A stretch of 64,000 nucleotides of DNA from Parascedosporium putredinis. Its lineage: Eukaryota; Ascomycota; Sordariomycetes; Microascales; Microascaceae. A program made the position numbers and the translations under genes. Positions 49,444 to 62,100 of the stretch are shown here, piece after piece. The notes beneath the pieces were generated by a model. The model made no database searches and had not been told where the DNA came from. It saw nothing but the letters and a program-made list of their open reading frames with translations. Location: the NCBI GenBank assembly GCA_949357655.1, contig CASHTG010000006.1:186001-250000 (forward strand), given 5' to 3'. Numbering within the stretch: position 1 is the first letter of the stretch; each line of letters begins with the position of its first letter.

Positions 49444-50045
49444 AAGGGTGATGTGAACAACGAACTCAACCAAAAGAGCGTGGGCCTAGATGGAAATATG
49501 GCGGAGAGCGGGCGCGAAGGACCTACGCAGCCGTGAATTGTACATACCTCTTCCTCTTCTCTTCTTCTGTATATAGCTGTTCGAGATGGCACGGTCGGTG
49601 CACCTCGCTTTGCAACGGGAAATAATTTTTCACGTAGGAATCAAATTAGATTCTAAACGATCACTAAACAATCCACCATGTGTGACTTTTTGTTCCTTCT
49701 TTTTCTCTCTCCGAAAAAAAACATAACGAGTTATTCTTCTACGTCAGTCGTGCATCTCCGCGGAGTGGCTAGCTTCTTTTCAATCTAATCATGTAGTGCC
49801 CACCGAGGACGCAAGCGAGGGGTCCATCCGTGACGTGCAGATTCCCGATTTCCGAACATCGGAAGTGCAGAAATGGCGAGCACTGCTTCGAAATACTCCA
49901 CTCCGCCTCGTTTACTTTTCCCTCCTTTGCCCGCCGCTGACAATCGCAACTTAATTCCGAACCCAATTCGCATCACATCATAATTTTCGAGAGCGAACCC
50001 AAAGCAACCCCTCGCTCACCCACGCACACACTCGAAAACGACACC
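49444..50045. other. Intergenic region between GH5 and nitronate monooxygenase genes
   Basis: 600 bases holding the GH5 3' end and the promoter of the next gene. No gene supported. Confidence 0.6.
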
Positions 50046-51151
50046 ATGAGCACGCAAGCAATTCGGTCCACGCGGCTCGCCTCCGCCGCCAAACTCGCCG
50101 CCGCCCTCCCCTGGACCGCGAAACCGCTCATCGCCCTCGCCCCCATGCGCCCGTCCTCGGGCCCGCACCTCGCCGTCGCCGTGTCCCGCGCCGGCGGCAT
50201 CGGCTTCATGAATTTCAACGGCAAGCCCGAGGGGCTCACCGAGGACTTTGAAACTGCGAAGCGCTCGCTCGCCGAGTCGTCCGACGGCGACACCAAGGCT
50301 TTTGCTGACTTTGCCGCCGGGGATCTGCTCCCCATTGGCGTCGGGTTCATCGTTTGGTGCGACGACAGGGCGGCGGCGACGGCGGCTGTGGAAAAGTATA
50401 GGCCGTGCGCTGTATGGCTCTTTGCGCCGCCGCACGGCCAGGCTGATTTGGACGAGTGGACCAAGGGCATCCGTGCGGTCTCGCCGAAGACGCAGGTGTG
50501 GATCCAAGTCGGCACGCTTCAGGAAGCGACCGAGGCGGCCCGGAGTAGCCAGGCCCCCGATGTACTGGTCATCCAGGGTATGGAGGCCGGGGGCCACGGC
50601 CGCGCGGTCGACGGCATCGGCCTGACGACGTTCCTCCCGGAGGCGGCGGATGCTACGCTCGATACGGGAATTCCTCTGTTAGCCGCGGGCGGTATCGCCG
50701 ATGCCCGGGGTGTCGTCTCGGTGCTGGCTCTCGGCGCGGCCGGCGCGGCCATGGGGACGCGATTCCTGGCGTCCAAGGAGGCGCGCGTGGCCAAGTCCTA
50801 TCAGCAAGCCGTCGTGGACGCCAAAGACGGCGCGAAATCGACGGCCCGTACGACGATTTACAACCAGCTGCGCGGCATCAGCTGGCCGGAGCGGTTTAGT
50901 CCCCGCGGCGTGACGAACCGCACCTGGGACGAGTATCAACAGGGGGCGTCGTTTGACGGGCTCAAGGCCGAGTTTGACAAGGCCCTCGGGGCGGGTGAGG
51001 CGGGGTGGGGGCCCGAGGGGAGGTTGCCTACGTATGCGGGTGCGGGGGTTGGGTTGGTTAACGAGGTGGCGAGTGCGGGGAAATCGTGGAGACGGTACGG
51101 AAGGATACGGTTAGTATACTGGAAGCTTTGGCAAGCGGGTTTGGGCAGTAG
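50046..51151 (+). CDS. Nitronate monooxygenase (2-nitropropane dioxygenase family)
   Basis: Single-exon FMN enzyme oxidising alkyl nitronates to carbonyl compounds and nitrite; in fungi it detoxifies propionate-3-nitronate. The TIM barrel is recognisable by LIALAPMRPSSGPHLAVAVS and RAGGIGFMNFN at the N-terminus, GVGFIVW, the FMN-phosphate and active-site stretch VIQGMEAGGHGRA (catalytic His), LLAAGGIADARGVVSVLALG (phosphate-binding Gly) and GAAMGTRFLASKEA. As given the frame drifts after SAGK and stops at 51173. One base restored in GGGGAAA (51077-51083) gives the family-like end IVETVRKDTVSILEAL and a stop at 51151 (368 residues). The start sits in a good context (ACACCATGAGC). No mitochondrial or peroxisomal signal is obvious. 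Confidence 0.92.
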
Positions 51152-51318
51152 GCGTGGGCTATGTAGGGACTAGGAACCGTTTTGGAGTCCCCATCAGTGC
51201 TGAGGGTTGAGGAGACACGGTAAAGAGGAGGGATAGAGGAAGCATCTATGAATGCATGTTCCTGGAAATCTCGTAGTGTCAAAAGAGGCATGATTCGCTT
51301 TCGCTAGCGTTACATATT

Positions 51319-52749
51319 CTATACGGCCCAGCCGTGGCTATTTCCGGGCCCGGTGGCATCCTCCATCCACCGCGCCGAGTCTCCCGCCTTGTCATCATGC
51401 GCCGAGTCGCCGGTTAATCTGGCTTGCGGCACCATTTCCAACTCCCAGTAGCCGTCAGCGGGGGATCCGTGCCAGCGGTTCCGCTCGTCGATCTTTGCAA
51501 AGTGGTACCGTATCGGTGGCGCTCCGCGCCCGCGGGGTCTTGCTCCGTCCGTCTTGCCTGTGATTTTCGAGGATGAAGTTTCCCCAGTCCTTCGGGTTCG
51601 AGTTCTTGCTGCTGGAGCGGCGGAGGGACGAGGAAAAGCGCTTGATCCAGCGCCGGAGCGCGGCCCATATGATTGGGATGCTGGAGGCGGTGATGGCTAC
51701 GAAGGATTCGCGGATGGCCCAGGCGGATCCTTGTCGAGGGCCGGAGACGGGATTCTACTCTCGGTTGTTAGTGAAGCTCGGAGTAAAATTTGGGAAAAGG
51801 GTTAGCATACCTTGAGTATCAAGACGCAGCGAAGAAGCCCGGCCGTCATGACAAAGATAGCACCGGAGAATAAGATGCAGAGGCCGATTTTCTTCATGGT
51901 TGGCAGTCGGGCGCTCCAAAGGAGGGGAATGGGGATCATGATGAGGTATATGTCTGTTAGGATGTTGAGGACAAGGGTGATGAAGATCTTGAGGTGTGAC
52001 ATGGCTGGTTGGCAGGAATCTAAGGGCCAGATGAAACTCAGTTAGTTGACCACTTTCAGTAGACCTTCAAGGTAATGGCGCCGGTGGTGTGGGGGAAAGA
52101 CGTACTTCCTGGGTCAGGGTGGATTTGCCAGTTCTTCTTGACGGGCATGCACCCGAGGGATATGAGGAGGATGAGGAGGATATAGGTGAAGATGAGGATC
52201 CCGATCCCGATGCGCAAACGATTGCGGTACTCGGGCAAGCCGTTCTAAAGATATTTAGTTGGCAATTTGTTTCATCACAGAGTTTTGGGAATGAGAGGGA
52301 GTCTGTTGACTAACCGTGAGGCGAATATAAAAGGCACAGAGCGAAGCCTTGATGAGCCAGAGCACCGAGACGTACATCACCCAGCCTGCCATCTGTATCT
52401 TGGATCCAAGAACCCTATTGATTAGTCTGAGACGCGGTTCCGTGACTCGGGTAGACGAGGAATTATGCGTGTTCCTTACCTCCATTTGTACTCTTGGCTT
52501 TCCGGTTGCAGCGCAGCCTCGCCTCGGGCGTCATGCCGCTATTCGTCAGGCCTTGCGCAGATGCTCCCACGGCATACGCGAGCGACACCTCCGCAGCGTA
52601 CGGTATGATGGCGAGAAGCATCAAGTAGTCGTCGGGCTCGAAGCTTACGCACCCGATGATTTTCCATCGAGAGAGTGTTCGAAGGACGATGATGACGACT
52701 CCGAGGAAAGGAGGGTAAAGGCTTCGGCGCCAAAGGAATCGATAGGCAT
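51319..52749 (-). CDS. PTH11-like seven-transmembrane receptor without CFEM
   Basis: Fungal rhodopsin-domain membrane protein. Exons 52749-52480, 52414-52315, 52244-52106, 52019-51811 and 51754-51319 have consistent phases and give 385 residues (corrected). Order: MPIDSFGAEAFTL, helix FLGVVIIVLRTLSRWKIIG, FEPDDYLMLLAIIPYAAEVS, SKIQMAGWVMYVSVLWLIK with ASLCAFYIRLT, IGIGILIFTYILLILLISLG with a GCMPV Cys, LVLNILTDIYLIMIPIPLLW, PTMKKIGLCILFSGAIFVMT, then GSAWAIRESFVAITASSIPI. The tail contains HFAKIDERNRWHGSPADGYW. Deletions are inferred at AAA 52707-52709, CC 52517-52518 and GGGG 51536-51539 (two bases). Uncorrected, the tail would end at 51455. Ligand unknown. There is no signal peptide, unlike the CFEM receptor. 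Confidence 0.85.
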
Positions 52750-53933
52750 GGTTTTTGTTCCACTAAAGATTGGGAATTCAGACAAAATCCATGGGGTTTT
52801 GTTCGGATGCTGTTTAAGCTCTGCTCTCGGTGAATAGATCGATATATCTGTTAGGGAGTGAAATGGTTGAGTTGGAGGGGGAGGGGGCTGGTAGGGAGCA
52901 AAGTGGTTTAAGTTGGAGGAGGGGGCGAGATATTAGGAAGAATGCTACAAGGTTTCGTTCCGAGCTGAAAAGAGAGCGGGGGGCCTCGAGAAGCAAAGTA
53001 GCTGATCGTCGGATGCGCGCGAGAGGGGCGTGGATTCCATATATCCTCATGGAGAACCTCGTGGCCGGTAGGCTCGTTTCGTCGCGTGTCTGACTCGGGC
53101 GTCTTCCCTGTTTTCCTTTGGGGTGGGCCCCATTTTTACCTCACGGGAGAGTAAACATGGCGTGTGTCAGAGTTTTGGACAGCCTCCCACCCCCTCCACA
53201 GACTTTGAACCTTGACGCCAGCGTTCGCCATGTTTTTCAAGGAACTCGATGCTTTCGAGGTGTGGGGAGTTTCCCATCTGTAGATCCGTGTGGAGGGGGA
53301 GTTCATGGGGGATGGGAGAGAGAGAGAGTCGGTCACCTGTCGCCGGAATCCGGATGGAACTCTCCGAACCAGGCCACTGTCGAACGGGAGGAGGGATGAA
53401 TAAAGTTGCTTGCGCCGAAAACTCGGTCGATAGAAGCTTAACGGGCTGGCCGGTCGGGCACTCTAGCTTTTGCATCGATCAACTTTTGACTTTTGGCTGA
53501 TGGCTATTGGGGCGGAGGGGGTAGCGGGACATGCCGCTAGATGAGGTGCTTCCGAGCGGACGAACCTGGAGCACAAGGCTCTTGCCACACTGCATTGCTT
53601 AAACGAGTGTCTCCCCCGAACTTAAAGCGACACATGGATGAATCCATCACACCGGATTTCTTTACTACATGGCTCGACGCCAGGTCTTGGAGGCCCTGCT
53701 GGGGATACGTTTAGGACTACGGGACACGAAGGATGGTGCGATTCAAGGAGATATAAATTAATACGAGTCTAGCAGATGATATGGTATGTTTGTACATGGT
53801 CCTGACGGTTCTGCAGCCGAGTGAACAGCGCCCAGCTCGGCGGCTCATCTCTCAGCACCAAAAGAGAAGATTAAGTGCTCTTGCGCAGCATCGCGTGCGC
53901 GTCCTTGCTAACGTGGCGTTGGGGGACGGACCC
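52750..53933. other. Intergenic region between receptor and second BBE-type oxidase
   Basis: 1.2 kb holding the receptor promoter and the 3' end of the oxidase. Open frames here have no domain. Confidence 0.55.
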
Positions 53934-56151
53934 TTACTTGCGGCAGAGACGGCCGGTCTGGGTGGTCAACCAGCTCTCCTGGTCGGTGACGTACCAGCTC
54001 TCGCTGCCGACGGCAGTGGGAGCGTAGAAGAGGTCCCAGGGATCGACGGACCTCTTGATGCTGAGGAGACGGTCGTAGTTGGAGCCGAAGAAGGCCTGGG
54101 CAAAGTCGGGCTCCATCACGTCACCCTCGTTACCGTAGCCACCGCTGCCGGGGGTGATTTGGCGGAGCCTCTCCATCCAGTCGTGGGTGATCTTGGTGTT
54201 GATGGCGGCGACCTCCTGGGTGGTGCTGGTGGGGGCCCAGCCGCTGCCAAAGATGCCGAACATGATGGCCTCGCGCCAGGCCGGGTTGGCGGCGGAGTCT
54301 GGGGTACCGGCCGGGGCCTTGGGGTTCATGTTGTACTGGATGAGAGCGGAGCCCTCCTCGACGACGGAGCGGAGGGTGGCGAACGTCTCGTTGCGCTTGG
54401 CCTCGGTGGCCCAGTTGCTCTTGGGGAAGAGGCGGGAGGCGGTGTGCAGGTTGGTGTTGCCGACGGTCTCGGTGGGGAAGTGGGTGGACCAGGTGTCGTA
54501 GAGGTTGTCGTGCTCGAAGAACTGGGGGCGGGGTCGAAGCCGAGGGCCTTCCACTCGTCGAGCAAGGGGGTGGCGACCTGCTTGAACTGGGCGAGGGAGT
54601 AGCCGGGGATCATCCAGGGGTTCATGCTCCACATGAAGGAGCCGGCGCCGAGGGAGAAGATGGAGGAGTAGCCGTAGTTGCCGAGGGCGGCGAACTCGGG
54701 GAACTTGCGCCAGTAGGCCTCGACGGCGAGCCAGAAGACCTCGGTGGAGATGTTGGTGGAGGGCCCCGCGGTGATGCTGAAGGTGAGGCCGCCGAACTTG
54801 GTCTTGGGGTGGGCCTTGACGGTCATGGAGGTGACGACGCCGAAGGTGCCGCCGCCGCCGCCGCGGACGGCCCAGAAGATGTCCTTGTTGTTCTTCTCGT
54901 CGGCGGTGATGAAGCGGCCGCTGGGGAGGACGATGTCGACGCTGAGGACCTGGTCGGAGCCGAGGCCGTAGATGCCGGACATGGGGAGTGGCCGCCGCCG
55001 GCGATGTAACCGCCAGTAACACCGACACCCTGTTTTTTCAACGAGTTAGTATGCCATCTATGTATTTTTTGTTTCCCAAGTGATTCAATATTTACATACC
55101 TTGCACTCGCCACCGACGGCGGTGACGCCGTACTTGTTCGCGGCGGCGTACAGCTCGCCGACCTGGACACCGGCACCGAGCTTGAAAGCAGCGCCGCTGT
55201 AGGAGGCGGTCTTGTAGCTTTTGATGTACTGGATGTCCTTGAGGTTGTGGGTCCAGATGGAGAGGGCGCCGGCACCGGTAGACTTGCCGAGGAAGTCGTG
55301 GCCGGTGTTGTGGACGACGAGGCGGAGGTTCAGGTTGCGGGCAAAGTTGATGGCGAGCTGGATCTGGGCGACGTTGCTGATCTTGACGGCGTAGGAGGGT
55401 GCCGCCGAGGGTGCAGGTGCCGGACTCGGCGTTTTGGGGAGGCAGGTCTGGCCCTGGTAGAGGGGAGACATGACCGAGGTGGGGTCCTTGGCGCTGTGGG
55501 AGGGGGAGAGGCAAGGTTAGCCATTGTGTGTATTGCTGGGGGTATGCTGGGGAAGCAAGCGACGTGGGAAAGGGGAAAAAAAAAAAAAAAAAAAAAAGAA
55601 ACACTTACTGGGTGGCAGACTCGGTCCAGTGGTCGAGCAGCTCCTGGCAGGCAGCGGCATCGTAGTGGGCGTTGTCCTTGTAGCAGACGGCGCCGATGGG
55701 GACGGACTCGATGACGGCGCCGCCGGTCAAGAGGTCAAAGACCTTCCAGACGAGCTTGGTGGGCCAGAGGAAGTCGCCGGGGAAGGTCTTGCACTTGCCA
55801 AAGGTGCGCTTGCAGTGGGAGCGGCGGGTGACGGCGGTGCCCTCGGACTCGTCGGCGAAGGCGAAGAGGGTGACGTTGGAGAGCTCGAGGCTGGTGAGGT
55901 TGGCGAGGATGTCGTCTGTGAGCTGGAGGGCGGTGGCCTCTTCGGCGTCGACGACGCGCTCGGCCGCGGGGGCGACGGAGACGCTGTCGGCGGCTGGGGA
56001 AGCAATGTTAGTACAATGTTTCTTCTTTTTTTCCTTTTCGAAATGGGGTCTTTTACTTACCAATCTCTTCACCGTCGATGACGATGGTCTGGGCTGCTAC
56101 ATAGTTGGCGAGCGGCAGCGCCAACAGGAGCGCCTTGGCGAGGGACGGCAT
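53934..56151 (-). CDS. Berberine-bridge-type secreted FAD oxidase
   Basis: Secreted oxidase with bicovalent FAD signature. Exons 56151-56061, 55993-55609, 55493-55100 and 55029-53934 give about 655 residues. The signal peptide (LAKALLLALPLANYVAA) precedes a pre-domain (GKCKTFPGDFLWP, IGAVCYKDNAHYDAAACQEL). The FAD_binding_4 domain has VAQIQLAINFARNLNLRLVV, the His attachment site VHNTGHDFLGKSTGAG, the Cys site VGGECK|GVGVTGGY, IAGGGHSPMSGIYGLGSDQ and FWAVRGGGGGTFGVVTSMTV. The BBE tail has DPAPQFFEHDNLYDTW, EPDFAQAFFGSNYDRLLSIK, RSVDPWDLFYAPTAVGSE and ends TGRLCRK. Deletions lie at 54983-54986 and 54524-54528. A compensated pair is likely at 55436-55439 and 55397-55399, where the conserved SGTCTLGG is out of frame. 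The second intron carries a 22-base A run (plus strand). Substrate unknown. Confidence 0.93.
55576..55597. repeat. 22-base A run inside an intron of the oxidase gene
   Basis: On the coding strand this is a T run just inside the donor of the second intron. It may act as a polypyrimidine element; its true length is uncertain. Confidence 0.9.
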
Positions 56152-59100
56152 GGCGACGGATACCTTGTTGCTGTCGCGGGGAATAGTAAGATTGGCAAGA
56201 TAAAGGAAGGGCTTGCCAGATCTATTGGGTAAAGAAAAGGGTAATGGAAGAAGGGAAGGGGGAGGTGGGATGGCGAGGAGGAGAGAAGAAAAAAACAAAA
56301 GAGTGAGGAGGATGGTCTTGGTATTAAAAAGGGTGCTACGATGTCAGGTAAAGAGAAGCTAATGCCTTGCAGCAAGTCAACCGGCCTCTCGGTGCCGCGC
56401 AAAAGGATTAGCAGAGAGACCGTCTGTCACAGCAGAAGGAAGAAAACACAACCAAATCTGACTGCCGTCCATTTGCTTTCAGAGCTATCGAGGTGGGTAC
56501 CTTCTATCTACCCGTCGACCAAGCCTGTGCCGCCCATGCGCACATGTGGCGCCCCACGAGGCGATGGGGCCAAAGGGGGCCCTCTTTTCGCGTGGCCATG
56601 TTGGCGCCATGTATGGGGAAAGGATGGCTCGATGCAATTTTGAAAAGAGCAGGGCTTCGTCGCCAGGAGAGGAGGCTGTGAGAAGGGAGGGGGGGCGGAC
56701 TCTGATAGTCTAGGGTGGACAATGCGAGGGGAGATAGAGAAGGGCAATGCTCGTTCGGATGGGATGGGGAATGGGGGTTCGAAAGGGACGAGGAGGGGGA
56801 CCAGTTCTGGACGAGGTCGTATCCCTAATGGATTACAGAGAGGGAGATGATGGGGCACCAAGGACAGGGTGGACCTCTGGAAGCAGCAAAAGCTCCTTGG
56901 CAAAAGCTCCGTTGTCCATGTCAAGCTCCGTCGAGGACCATGCAATTTGCCCAATTTTTCCGCGATTGCTTCGAAAACGGCAGGGATCGGCCTGGGATGT
57001 GGGCCCGTGGAAAAAGCCCGGCGGGTCCACTCCTCGCAAAGGTCGAACATCGCCACGAGGCGAGATGGAGAGACGGAGAGAGGGAGAGAAAGATGACCGG
57101 AGTTGGGGAGTTGGGGGCCAGGACAATGTGAGGCATGGCTCCTCTTCCCCCTCCTTGGGACTTGATAATCGCTGACATGCTGGCAGAATCTTCCATGCTT
57201 CGCCTAGCTCCCCCTTGCTTCTTTTTGTCCACTTTGTCCTTGCAGCCAAGCTTCATGCTCCACGTGGGCATCTCGTCGAGTTCAGTTGCTCGGGGCGGTG
57301 GAGGCTGAATCCACGAGGGAGCCTTATCTCGTTCCCCTCTTTTATTGCTTTTCTTCTTCTTGTCTTCTGTGATGCTCTTCTAGTGCAGCCTCTCTCCAAG
57401 GCGATCGGGGCGTCTGGCCCCATTATAATCTATATTCTTACTTTCGTGATGATTCTAGATATCTAGTTGTACGTTAGCCCGCTCGCAGGCTGGCGTATTA
57501 CTCTGACCTGGTCGAAACGACCACACCTCATACAAAAAAGTTATCAAGTTAGGCGCCATCTGAGAGGAACGATGCAAAAACAAACGGTCTCAGACGAGCT
57601 AGTTTGGCAAGTGCTGGAAATGAGAGGAAAATGGAAACGTCCGTGCTCATGAGGGCAGCGCCGCTGACGACATTGGCCGGCGGCTTCACAATCTCACAGT
57701 CGGAATTGTACAGCCGATGCCTGCCCCATCTCCCAGCTCAGCGCAATTGGGGTTGCCGAAGCCGGATGGCGAAAAAAAAAGAGAAAACAAAAGGTCATTT
57801 CCTCTTGTAGATAAACAGCGAAACGAGTCAAGAGTGTGCGAGTGCGGGAGACAAAGGCCCGTCCGGGGCCGGGGCGACAATAATAAGCTTCGACGACGCG
57901 GTGGCGCCTGGCCGTTGTTGCTTACCTAGCTTGGATGGGGAAGGGAAGAGGGAGGGGCGCCTTTTGAGATAAGCGGCGTTGGCCTATGATTTTGGATAAA
58001 TGTGCTAGAGGCTCTAGCCTCCCATCCGTTGGCGGCGCCGTTTCGTTCCTTCTCAGCTGAAATCGGGCGGCCTGCGAAAGTGGGCGGAGGATCAAGCTAT
58101 TCCTCAAAGGAGAATGAGGCAGATACAAGTATAATAGAGGGAGAACGAGAAGAAGTAATGAGAGATGAGAGAGGCAAGGTCGACTGCAGCGCAACAGCTT
58201 TCCCTCGCGCAGAGGAGCGGAAAACCCGAGAGAAGCGTACGCAATCCCTTGATTAGCCTTCTTGGCAAACCCTTTTGCTGGACAGGCGGAGGAGAATAGA
58301 CGGCAACGGGGAAGGCGGAGAGCTATAACTTTTTTGCCTTTAGATCATTAGCAAGGCGCTACTGATTTAGCGCACGCGGGATAAGCGGAACTCACCAACC
58401 CGAGAGCACGAACTTTTCTCTCTTCTTTTCCTATTATGTTCTCCAAAATGTCTAGGGAACGGGTTGGCCAGCTCGTTTCCATTGTCTCTCAGCCTACGGG
58501 CTAACTTTCTCTTCTCCAAAAGTGCGACGGTCCACATGCCCCATGAGGGTATTCGCAGGATTCGACTATTTACTTTTTTATTTATTTTTCTTCTATTTAC
58601 ATGGCGACGAGGATGGGGCTGCCTCGCATGGCATCTCCACCCGAACCGACGGGTTCAGCATGGGGGCCAAATCCCGAGATGAAGATATTACACAATCGGA
58701 TGCAGGGAGCCAGATGCAGACATGCGTGAGGACGCACCCTGAACCCAGGTCAAGGGTTCGGGTCGGCAGGGATTTGGAGCACTGAAGCTAAGTAAAAGGA
58801 GAACGTGGTATTATCGATTGCACGACTGATCTGTCATATTTTCTGGTGGCGAGTCGAAGAGTTGGGGGCGAGAGTTGAGCGGGTTTTGTCAATGTGATTC
58901 TCAAAGGGTTAGGGTCCGATAGGGTTAACAGAATGTAAAGCCACTTGACCCGGGTCAGTCGGGCGTCGCTGGCTTAAATTGTGAGCAATCCTTGGGCTTA
59001 AGCCACTGAACTGCCCTGAAACGAATGAAGGACCATCTAGCTAGAATGCTAGAGAGGTCAAGAGTAGATGGCTAGATGGCTAGGCAAGTTGAGCTCACTT

Positions 59101-62100
59101 GATCTCTGTCTCAGGGCTGGGCAACCGCTAATTTCAAGCTACCTCGTAAGCACGCCGAATTTGGGGCCATACCGGAATCGAGCTGGCTTCAATTTCATAC
59201 CCGGAAGTCTCTCTCGTTGAAAGGAGTCCGTGACTGGAGCACAACTCCCGGGAACGGCGTCGCCCAGACCAATCACCAGGGCCTACCCCTCGGTCCCGCC
59301 ACCACTGCAACCGTGGCTTAGGAGCCAGCGCTCGAAATCGCCTAGCTGGGCTAGCTTGCTTCAAAGTTCGAAATGCCTCGAGTTGCCCTCTCAGGCGCAA
59401 CCCCCACTGTGTGTATGAGTGGATGGGGTTCCAGGGGTGTCCCCCTGGTAGTCGATCCGGAACATTCCTCACGGTTGAGTGAAGCACGCAAAAGTCGCAC
59501 TCAGCAGGCAACGCTGACCCTGGACAGAGACCAACAATACTGCCATTCTACGCAGCCTGGCTCTCTGCGATCACGGCACCTCCATTATCTCCCCCGACTC
59601 TTTTCCCTTCATTTTTCGCCTTCATCTTCGTTCGGGAGAGCCAATATTTCGTTTTCTTTTTATTTTATTTTATTTCCTCTTGGCACTCCGCGTGCTCCCC
59701 CATGCCTGTCAATTGTTCATCCTGCCCAAGCACGCGGGATTGAGGATTGCCAAGTGCCACCCGCCTGCCAGGTCCCGCACGGCCGCCAAGCACTCAGCGC
59801 TGGCCCCTGGACTTCTTCGCTGCCCCTTGCGCTGCCCCTTCCGCTGCGTTGACGTATTTCCCGCGCTTGGGTTGATTGCCGGCCCGCTCGGCTGCTTCTT
59901 CATCCTCGATCCCTCTCGCCAGTTCCCTCAACTCCTTCCCGCTGGTTCGCATCCGCCATCCGATACTCCGACCTCCATCCCGCGAAACCCTGCTCGCCAG
60001 ACCCGAGGTGACGGACGAAGGATGGGAAAACCGGCTTTTGATAATTCTTCAAGATATCTTCTTCTCATTGATAGCACTGAATTCCATGTCTTTTCAATCT
60101 TTGGGAAAATTTCAACTCCTCTTATGCATTGGCTCAGTGCCCCATGTCTCCTTGTGAGCTATCACTGCGGCCCTCTTCTTTCTTCTCTTTGAATCCCTCG
60201 TCAATCTCCCCCACCCCCATCTCCGTGCAAGGTAGGGCCCCTTCGAACTCGAGTGGGTCATCCCCTGCCAAACACAACTGAGGGTTTTGGCAACAGTCGG
60301 CCAGTATCCATCCCGAGGGCAACTCGAGTCGGGAGATAGCCTCGAAACCGTCCAGGGAAAGAGAACAAAGAGAGAACGGAGGGGGAGAGGCTTCTCCTTC
60401 ACAGCCCGCCCAGTCTGTCCGGTATTCGGCGCTAAAAGGCGTATGTGGGGCCCAAGAATTGCATCTTTTGCTCCATCGGAGGCACATCCTAGTTCCTTGG
60501 CGCGTGGAATTCGACTGGACGAATCCCCTTGATGCGGATCGTCAAGCGTCGTCTTCTCGGCCCCACCGGGTCCAGCGTGCCCTGCTGCGATTAGTTAGAT
60601 TTCACACTTCGGAGCCGGCCAACTGCAACGACGCGAATGCGACCGGGGGGGATCTGGCTCCGTCAAGTGTCTTCATCGCATGCACCAAAGAGGTTGGCGT
60701 GTTGTATTGTGCCGGAGTTTTGCCAGGGCCCCCACTCCACCTCCGCTCACCTCGCACACTTGTACACCCGCGTTGCCTTTTCCACTACTTTGGCTGGCCG
60801 GTCAAGTGGCGCAGGGCTTTATGGTAGTGTACGTTTTCTTTTGTGACACGTCTAGACCGGTGGCTGCTTAGCTCGCACGCAAGAGAAAGAAAGAGAAGAA
60901 GAAGAAGAAAAAAAAGGGCCTCGGTGAAACTGAACACGGAACCTTTTTCGTATTCTGGTGTCTTTCCCCGGTCGGGGCAGATCCCGGTGTTAGTTGCATC
61001 GTCGTAGACCCCTTTGGGAGATGAGCGAAGGTGGGAAAACAAGTTTGAGAACGTCAAGAACGAAAAAGAAAGAAAAAGAAAACGAAAAGGGAAAAGCCCC
61101 CACCACCTCGAAGTGGCCCCCAAAGACCAGAGCTCGAACGCACACATCAGCGGCAACGGGAATAGCAACGGCTCTCCGTTCCCAACTCTTGTTCTTTTTG
61201 CGGTTCAAGCTTTGGCCAAATGGCTCCCTTTGCTCGCCGGGACATGTCAAAATCCCCCTTCTCGGAGGGGACGCCCAGCCGCCACCGCTACCCGTCAGTC
61301 TCCATCTCTGGTCTTGGCCTGCATGAAAATAAGTCCCCTGGCCCTTGTGTAGCTTTGTCCTTAGTGAAATGACGACGGGGCCTGGAGGCAAAGGGCGACC
61401 CTCCCTCTATCCTCTGCCCCTCCCCTCCCCCTGCCTGTACTTGTATGCAGTAAATTTTCCTGCCCCCAAGATTATGCGACGCGATAGAGAGAAATCCCTC
61501 CTTTCACAGCGCATCTTCAGCCCAGGCGTTCCAGGCGACTGCGTGATCGACATGAATTCCTTCTATATCGGTCAAGGCTACTAGTGCTAGGGGCCCCCAT
61601 CAGGCAAACTTGCCAACCTGCCCTGGTCGTTCCTATCCTCGGCTTGCTTCAAAGATCCAAAGAGGCCCACAGAAGGAAGATTATCAACAAGGACCTTGAT
61701 GAGCGAGAGGTGCTGAGCTCTCGCTCGCTGTTTGCCCGCCTGCTCGCCTCCCCTTGCCTCTGCTCTCGCCCCCACCCCCGGGATCTCGTTGCGCAGCTTG
61801 TCAAAGTGTCTATCGATCCTGTATCTTTCCGGGAAACCCTGTCTGGTCCTGGCCGTCGGTCTCGGAACAGGTTATTCCACACCTTCTGCCCTGTATTACC
61901 CATCTCGCTCTCGTTCTCTTGCCCCCTCCCATCTCTCTCTTCCCCTGAAAAGCTGCTGCAGCGTCAATCATTTTCTTCATCTGGTCTTAGTCCTCCGGCT
62001 AGGTCTCCGAAGCGTGTCGAATTTCAGCTATCTTGGATCCAAAAGGCCAAGGGGGATCCTTCGTCCGGATCGTTTGTTTAGCCACCTTCTTTTTTGCCTC

